Below, piece by piece: positions 21,601 to 30,600 of a stretch of 34,682 nucleotides of DNA. Origin of the DNA: Plakobranchus ocellatus (Eukaryota > Mollusca > Gastropoda > Plakobranchidae); contig BLXT01001839.1 in NCBI GenBank assembly GCA_019648995.1, positions 865,491 to 900,172 on the forward strand, read 5' to 3'. Both the position numbers and the translations under genes were made by a program. The number at the start of each line of letters is the position of its first letter. Position 1 is the first letter of the stretch. The notes beneath the pieces were generated by a model, which worked only from the letters and a program-made list of their open reading frames with translations, was not told where the DNA came from and searched no databases.

Positions 21601-24600
21601 TTATTATCAGGAAATCACAGTGGTTTTGCATAAAACAAATTTGCAAATCCATAGTTTAGAATGTTTTCCTAATTCAATAACTAATTTTTCAATCAACTCA
21701 CAAAAGACTGATAAACATCAGCTTAGAGAGTTTGGTTTTAAACAGCACTACATTATTGCTCAATAAACGAAAATCTACAAAACTTTTCTTACAGGCTGCA
21801 GCTTTTTGAACATATGCCTATGCACAAATTGCCCCTCCCTTTCAAGATAGCAAAATGTTTTATGTGTTGTTTTGAATACAAGACATGCTTAAACTGCATT
21901 TATAGAAAAAATCTAATGTATATCATCATGAAGTTTGTGCTTCAATCATGCTTAGGAGATGGCATATTTTCTTTTTCAATTGCTGAGCCTTCTATAGAAA
22001 AATAATACACACAGGAAATTTAAGCAAATGCAAACAAAAAGTGACCCTTGGAATGAGAATTAGTGTACCTGAAGATGGCGGCCCAGGACAATCTTGTAGC
22101 TTTGCAGGTGATGTGGATGATGTAGAGTTGTTTTCATTGCCAGTTGCTGGAGCTACAGGATGGCTTGGGTCAGGTGTTAAAGTAGAAATATTTTTAGGAT
22201 TTCTGTTATTTGCGCGCCTCCTTCTTCCTAGCGAGGGTGATGCTATTTCTGTTGATGCTCCCATTGATGGCTGTTGGGTCATGATCCGAGGAGACAGACT
22301 AGCGTCTGGTGATTTAGATTGCTGCAGAGATGAAGCTAATGATGAAGATGAAGTAGGAGAGAAGGAGCCAGCAGAGTCTGGAAACATGGCATTTTCGTCT
22401 TCTAGTATCACAGATGGGGTTCTAGGTCTTTTCGGGGAATTCAAGAGCTTATCTCTGGCAGAAAAAGTTTTACTTGAACATCCCTCTCCAGCATCAGACA
22501 GCCCGTTTGGCGTACCTAAAAGAGGGGAATCAACATCCTGGCATTTGTTTTCAGGGATAATTAAGGTTAATTTTTCCTCAGATTTCTGACTGTGACTGCT
22601 GTCACTGAAAGTGAAAGCACTGCTTTGGGCTTGAAAATTGAAGTTGCCTTGTTCAGGGTTAAGTTCACTGTTGAATTTGTCTTTTTCTGTGCCTGCTCCT
22701 TTGTCAGTTTCTTTCATTGTTCGAGATTTCTTTTCGTTTTGCATTTGCAACATTTCATTCTGTAACAAAGCTGAAATGCACAGAAAAAAAAGTTTATAAT
22801 TTATAAAATCAAGAGGCTCATCTATATTTTACTACATTCATCTTAAATAGGTTTTATGGCTGTTATGCACTTTAGAGCAAATAATTTAAAAGGTTTTTAC
22901 TTAATATACTCATAAGTCCTATACAATTCCTTAATTTTAATGAAAAATGGTAATTTAATAAAGCAAACATATGTCACCAATTTCTCTCCATACTTTGTGG
23001 CTCAACAATATGCAAACATACTTTTTTATTAACAATGCCTTTACTCTTATCTTTTCAAATATAGATATAAAAAAAACAATGTCTTTTTTAAAATACTCAC
23101 GGAGAATCTTCTGCCTGTAGCTTGAAAATGTAATATCAATTTTCTTATGCTGATGAGCAACCAAAGTCACAGGAACAATCTTTGAGTTGGGATGCAAGAA
23201 TATGGCTAAATTTTCTTTAGATTCCTCTAGAACACCCAACTTTTCTCTCTGCGTACCAGTTAAGGCGGCTTTCAGTTTTTTTTCAATTTTCAAGAAAATT
23301 CCAATTCTAAATATGGATTCAATTCATACGTTTGAAAGGAAAAAAAAAAGTAAGAATAAATAAAATTGATCTTTTCTATACACGTTAAATAAAAAAAAAA
23401 ATAGGAAAAAAAAACTTTTAAAACTTATCAAAAGACACCCAATTCTAAATATATACACAAGTGAATTCAATGAAGGATATGTCTTACCGTTCCAAAAAAA
23501 TGAGTAGTTTGCCAACCATTGCCTAACAAAAACACAACCGAAAAAATCAAACATGGTTGGGGACATAAAAATATTTTTTCTTTGAATTTAAAAAAGTTAA
23601 CTCTCTATAATGCACAAAAAAAAATGTATCGCAATATCCCCATCTCCAAATATTTTCTCCATATCTATGTTGGGCGCTAGCCAACAAACCATTCATTTCA
23701 TATAAGGAACAGCATATCCACTCGTTCGAAAAGTTCTATGCCTCCTTTCTATGTCTTATCCACAGGCTACCTGCAATCTCTCATACAAAAAAATATGAAG
23801 CGACTTTTGGGGTTTTTTTTTTTACTACCATTCCAATTACATGACACAAGCCATGAAGCTGTCCTTATTTATTTTGTACCCATGCCTTCCCTTAGGCAAA
23901 CAGTCATTACACAATAGCAAGACTGTTTGAAGGTTAGTGAATTAGCTCATATATAAACTGTTTACTATGCTTATAAACATCCTTTGAATTTATTTTAAAG
24001 AGGATACATTTTTAACTCTTGGTGGCTTCCATTTTTTCATCAGAAACTTGATTACAGACTCCACAGTCCTATTTGATGCTAACTTCACACGAAGGCGGGG
24101 ATTTTGAGACACACTTTGAACTTTAGCCCAAGCTTTACTGTTCTTTGGTGTCAGTTCTATGGATACCGTCTGGGGTAATTTCTGTGATGATGTAGACTCT
24201 GTTTCATTGATATCTGAAATTGGGAAATTTTTATATTGGTTTTATACTGTTTTTTTTCTTTACATAAGGCCCTACAATAGGTCACCCTTAATATACATTT
24301 AAAATCTTACACATAAAAGCAGTAAATGTTATTCAATCTTGAGGAATGATTTTTGTAACTATTTTCAAACTTTAAGCTGTTGATCAAATGACATTGCAGA
24401 TATTGAAATTAAAACAATGATGACATGCAAATAGAAAAATAAAGATACTGAACAAAAATTTAGAAGCTGAAACAAAAACAAACTTACAGATCTCATTAAC
24501 AGAAATCTTTCAACCATAAAAATCAAGAAATCAATTATCTAAGTTACCTATAATTCTGTTTATTTTTTTGAGACATGTGCAGACAGGTGTTCTCAATTTT

Positions 24601-27600
24601 CCACATCTGTGTTCATTGAAGAAAAAAGAGAATGAATAAGAACGTGATGATCAAAATATTTTTTGGGAAAAAAAATTGGTCATTATTTAAAATAACTATC
24701 TGATAAGTTCCATGCTTAACTGTATAAAAGGCTATGCACACATCAAAGATCAAAATAATTCAATCCATTACATGCCTTAATTTCTCATTTATAACATAAT
24801 TTCACACTGGATAGACTCATAAACATTTTAGGAAATATTTCTAGACCTACAAGTACTACATGAAAACAAAATTGAGTAACAGTTTTTAAGAATTTTCCTT
24901 TAGCAAAAGAAAAAAAAAGAAAAATCAATGAAAAATGTAACAGCATTCTAATTTTTTTATCCAAATAGTTTTAATAAAATTAATTTCCCAAGTAAGCCTT
25001 CAAATTTTTATAAGACAATTTGCATGTTCATACTTATTTTTGTGATTCCCTTTCCTTACAAATGCAGTGTGCCTGAAATGGAAAAAAAAAATACTCTGAC
25101 TTACATGCATATTCATTATGAATTTCTGATGTAACACAATGACTCTGTAAGCCCTCAAGGAAATGGAAAATCAAATTCGTTAATTATCCTTCATAATTTA
25201 TTTAAAAAAACAGTGAACAATTAACATAAGTAATGATTCTATATATAAATAGATACAGATATATATATCCTGAGATCAGTCCAATCTGATGTTCAAATTC
25301 ATCTTTTTCACAATGTTTGTGTTCATTCAATTTTTATCTCCTGTTATTTATAGTCCTATCGACCTGGAACTTGATAAAAGTTTTGTTTTTGCAAATCAAA
25401 TACAATGACATGATTTTTTTTTATAATTTCTTTAATTTCGTAGAAATTTGGAAAATAAGATAAAAAAAAAATTTTGTGAATGTTTCACAACAAAGTAAAT
25501 GTCAAATTTACCAACATCAATTCAAAATGCCATTTTTATTGAGGCAACCATGATATATTTTTGCTTGTTTTGCCTGATTGGACCATGCAGAGTTGTGTGG
25601 TAAAAGCTGCCTGGGTACAATTTTTTAATTAAAAAGAAAAAAAAATCCCTATAAGCCCTTCAATCCCTTAAAAGAGGTTTAAATTAAGAAAAGAGAAAAA
25701 AACTCACCCATGGTGGATGAGGTTATTCAAGCATTGTCCAAATGAAGGGTCATTTTCTGTAATAATGCAATGAAAATAACTTGCACATAACCCAAATCCT
25801 CAGGAACATTTGAAAAAGTATAAAACCAAAACCTTACTTTATGTAAAACAGAATTCCAAAATACCAAATCTATTTTTTAAAAACATGCTTGAAAACAAAA
25901 AAGAAAGAAAGAGGAAGGTGTACTTTTTGTTTATTCTTTGATATTTTTTTTTTTCAAGCAGTCAATCAGCATAGTAGATTGGTTGTGGATGTTTTGATTT
26001 CATGAAGCTAACCTTTTCATTAAAATAATGCCAAAAATACTTATCCTCTCAAGACAAAAGAGAAAAAAAAATCTGTAGATATATTTAAAGATAAAGGAAA
26101 AAAAGATAACATCAAGTTTAAGCTCCATTACTTCAGGATTTCTGAAATAACATCTGATGTAAATATGTAAGGTTACTAAAAGAAAATTTAGATCTAAATC
26201 AGTTTAAGTCGAGGTATGTTCTATGCAAAAATTTTATTTAAACTGACCTTTGACATGCTTACTAAGAACACCATAATTGATTAGCCCATAAAGCTCTTGT
26301 GTTTTCATGGGTACATCTGAAATAAAATTTACATTCTTTCTTGATTTAGAATTGCTCACATGCTCTTCAAAATTAGAGACAACTTTCAAAGCAATGTAAA
26401 CAAAAACTGTTTATTTAATGGTGAAAATACAGGCAACAAAATAATTAGCTATTAAAAAGAAAATCTTCCCTATGATTTACTGGCAAAGAAAATATTTTTA
26501 CTTTTTTGGAAAGAAAAAGAATATCTTGAATGCTATTTAACATTATCCATTAAAACTAAAAGAATTCATCAAAACCCTTTTTTCATTAAGTCTAAATTTG
26601 ATACTAAGACTATGATTAAGCTGAAAAGTCACCAAAAGTTAATCTTGTAACTAAAGTTTTACTTTGCATTTTTTTTTAAATGTAACCATAAAAAATCTAT
26701 GATGCCAAGAGTGAAATTTTAAAAAGCCAATGGAAAAAGAATATTATATTTTCTATAATAAAGAAGCATAAAACGATAACCTACTTAAATAATTGTCACA
26801 TTTAAATAAAGTCTGAATTGTTCATAGATTTTCATTGCTTCTCATTTGCAAGGGCATACAAAAATCTGTGAGTCTCTCCAATCATAACAAAATTATATTA
26901 CCAGATAAGACAGATATACTCTTCTTATTCATTTCAACACATAAAGACAGAGAAAATCAGTATGTTTGACTCCCCTTTAATTTATAACTTCCATAACATC
27001 TTTAGCAATTACATTATATAAATACAAGTAAAGGAAAGCCTGAGTGCAAGTATAGATAAACTACAAAACAAGAGAGAAAGAGGAACACTGGAAGCCTGCT
27101 GAGGCCGGGAAAACATGGTATTCTAAAATACTTGAAAGGTAGCATTACTGAAAAAAATTAGCGCAAACAAGGTGTTAAAAGCATACCTGCGCCTTTCATA
27201 TCCACAAATTTGGCTATCTTTCTCCAAACACGATAATAGAAATACTGAACTTGAAATTTATCCTTTGGTACCGAGCCTTTCAATTTTGCAGCTTGGCTCA
27301 CTTTTTTGCTGATGGCCTCAAAATTCTTTCCATACTGGAAAAAGAAATGTCATGAATGATGACCCACATATGGATGAATGTAGTGAATTCCGATTTTACT
27401 CTGCTTCCAGTATTAAAACTGGATGAGAAAAAAGACAAAAGAGTCGTTTTCTTTTTTTGATTAGTCTGTGACTCTGCCTGTCGATAATGGTGGATGGTGA
27501 GGACAGTCAAGCAAGATCAGCAATTTAATTTCAATGAAATGTAATTGTATTGCTGTGGGTAAGAGACATGCAGACAATTCAAATTTTCAGAGGAAATTCT

Positions 27601-30600
27601 GATCAACAAATATCTTTGCTCAAGCATTAACAAAATGACTGGCCTTTATTTTCATTTTGAATTGCTTAAACATTGTTTATGCTTGTAAATTTTAAATGAG
27701 ATCGATTGCCCTTTTTGGGAAACAGGATTCTCTAAATAAAAATATGGCTCAGCTAAATTTTTTTTGTTTCATTTACCTGCTGTAAACCTTGAAAAAACAT
27801 CCTCTTGTCTACAAGATTCCAAGGTACATATACTTTCTGGCCCTTACTTTTTGTTGAATCTCCAGCTTGTTTTGTCTGACGAGCTATATAAAAAAAAATA
27901 TTTTTATGCAGAGCCCATGTCACAATCCAAAATTGATAAACATTTTTTTTAACTTATCTGCACAAATTGTTCACATTATTCACATAATGCTAAATATTTT
28001 TTTTTTCTATGCTATGAGAGAATAATGTAAAAATGAAGTAAGGACAACATTTACTAGACATACATAGAGATAAAGATAGATAGAGGCAATGAGGCATTTC
28101 CAGATGGTCAACAATAAACAGAACTGCCTTTAATCCCAGCATTATTTTTTGCAAGGATGAATGTTTTTATAATTTCCTAGTAATCAAAAGTCATTTACAA
28201 ACTCACGTGGACATTTTCTTTTATTTTAATTTGATGAAAGATAGAACTAAATATTTTTCTTTTTATGTGAAGGATATTTTAATACACATTGCATGGAATT
28301 TACCATAACGAGAAATCATGAAATCTTATGTTTTAGTTATACCTGAAGAAGTCGACCTGGGTTTTCGAGGAGTTGCCTGACGTGCTGGCTTCACATGTTC
28401 TTTCTCCTTTGGGTCTTCATCTACAAATCTGCTTCTTTTGATAATGAGTCGTTTACTGATTCGAGTTGGCTTAAGAGCATCATCTTTAAGTTTGGCTTCT
28501 GGACTACATGCCAGTTTGGTAGCACCTGTTTCCATGCTTTCACTTGTTTGCACAGGGGTGACTAGGTCTTGCTCAGCCACAGAATCTCTTTCAGTGTGGC
28601 TGAAAGTAAGGGAGAAAAAAAACGTGATTAAACATACTCTAATAGAGAATGAAGAAAAAAAAGGAAAAAAAAAAAAAAGAGTGCAGATCAAGAGGTCTTT
28701 ACAGTAAAACAAATTAGATTACACCACCTTCATGCGTACAATCTTGAGTTAATGTTAAAAAGTTAAGGTCCAGCAATCAAACTGATGTAGCAAAATGAAG
28801 TGCAGTATCTGTCAGAGACTTAACTAATGATAATGCACTGCATTTGGCTACAGCAGAAATGTACCAGATAAAGAAACAAAAAAAAACCATCCATTTTTTT
28901 TAAAGGTTCTTTTAAATTTCTTTAATAGTATTTGTTTTTTGCTTTGGCAGTTAGTATCAATGCAAAATAAAATGCTGAGCTTCACTACCCTTTATTTTAA
29001 AGATTCTCTGTTCATGATTTACGATGTATCAGTGCCTCTGCAAACTTTTTTTTTAAAACAATTACTCAGGAGTTCAAAGAAATACTCTTTAGCATTCACT
29101 CAATTACATCAGATAAATCAATAACAACAAAAAGTTTATCCATAAAATTAAACCGGTCCATTTCATTTTGAAAGAAAAGAAGTGACAAAAAAAACACTTA
29201 AATATAATGCTTGATGAGTAACGCAAAAGATGGACCCAAAAACTGTATTATGTTTTTTACATAACTATGGCACATGATAATGATGACAGCCCACGTTTTG
29301 GCAAACCCTCTGAAATGAAATATTTCAAACCAACAATTCAGTGATCAAATTGAAAAATAAAAAAATTACACCATTTTCATTCACATGTAGGCCTCACATG
29401 GTTATGCATCTGTTTAAAATAATGATGTCCAATCTTTTTGACACAACTGTGATAGTCAGACACTGCGCTACTCAGCAAATTTAGAGTAATGCCATCATGG
29501 CCTGATCACAGGAGAGAATCTTATCAAGTAAATCACACATAGAAATAGAAATTGCTTTGTGGAACCAATTACTCCTCTTTTCATGTAAGCTCATTGGACG
29601 CAATAAAAGTCAAACTTTATTTATTTACTTTGTATTATGGTATGCGTTCATATTTTTTACCCTGAATAGCTGTAGCAAATGAAGCAAAAAGAAAGTGAAT
29701 CAATCAAGACTCTGAAAAGATCACTGTAAAATGGGATATAAAAAAACACTTTCACAAAGTGAATCAAGTTTCTAGCTTCAGGTTTTGATTCAAATAGGAT
29801 GAAGAAATATTTTAAAATTTATAGTTAACTGCAAACAGTTAATAAAATAGATACTGTCACATGTGTTGTTGGTCTTTTGCTCTAACCTTTCTTATTAACT
29901 GTATTTTTTTTTTAATTATTCTTGAAAACAATTTTTGTAAGATTTAACACCTCTATAGATATTATCAATTCTTATTAAAAGTCATATATTTTTTACAAAT
30001 ATTTTGACTGTTATAAAGCCTGAAAGGTAACTCCTTTCTGTGAGCTTTGTAATGGTAAGAATTTTATAAACGTTGATTCTCAGCCCAGATACACCCCTAC
30101 ATAAAACTGTTGGAAAAAAGTATTTGACAGACGAAAAAAAAAAAAAAAGATTTAAAATTCATTACTTTGAAAAAGTTTCATGTGCAACATTTGGTTCATT
30201 CGGATCTATTGTGAACACAGTTTATCCAAAAATTGAAAATCTATAAATCTAAATCATATGCCCTAGGCTCATGCCAAATTCTTAAAATTTTGATTTTAGT
30301 TATTAAAAGAACATTTGTAAATGTGATTAATTAATTTTTTTTTCGTTAGGAAAATTCAATACATCTTTAAAAATATTCTTTATGCAGTCTTGAAAACATA
30401 GCCTAAACCTGGAAAGAGTTTTTAGTGACTAGATATCTCTTGATCTGGACTTGGAGACCTAGATCTAAATTGACATTAGATCTAGAACCTAGACCTTTCA
30501 TCTCTAGATTTCCCTTTACCATTCTCTTTCATTGACGAATTTATGCCCCCAAAATATGAACTTTGCCATTCTGCAGAATTAAATTTCGACTTTCATTAGA

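Larger units (their letters stand above)
20089..24016 (-). other. CRAMP1 introns 8-12
   Basis: Introns at 23523-24016, 23307-23487, 22771-23100, 21323-22068 and 20089-20957. Nothing notable was found apart from the microexon flanks and poly-C/poly-T runs near 20295 and 20405. Confidence 0.72.
24214..28342 (-). other. CRAMP1 introns 2-7
   Basis: Introns at 27884-28342, 27335-27776, 26317-27186, 25757-26247, 24607-25707 and 24214-24547. All are GT-AG and AT-rich, with short homopolymer runs only. No repeat family, RNA gene or hidden exon was recognised. Confidence 0.75.

Noticed and set aside
22041..22589. 182-codon plus-strand frame
   Set aside because: It lies entirely opposite CRAMP1 exon 11, which has correct phase and splice sites. 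This is its shadow.
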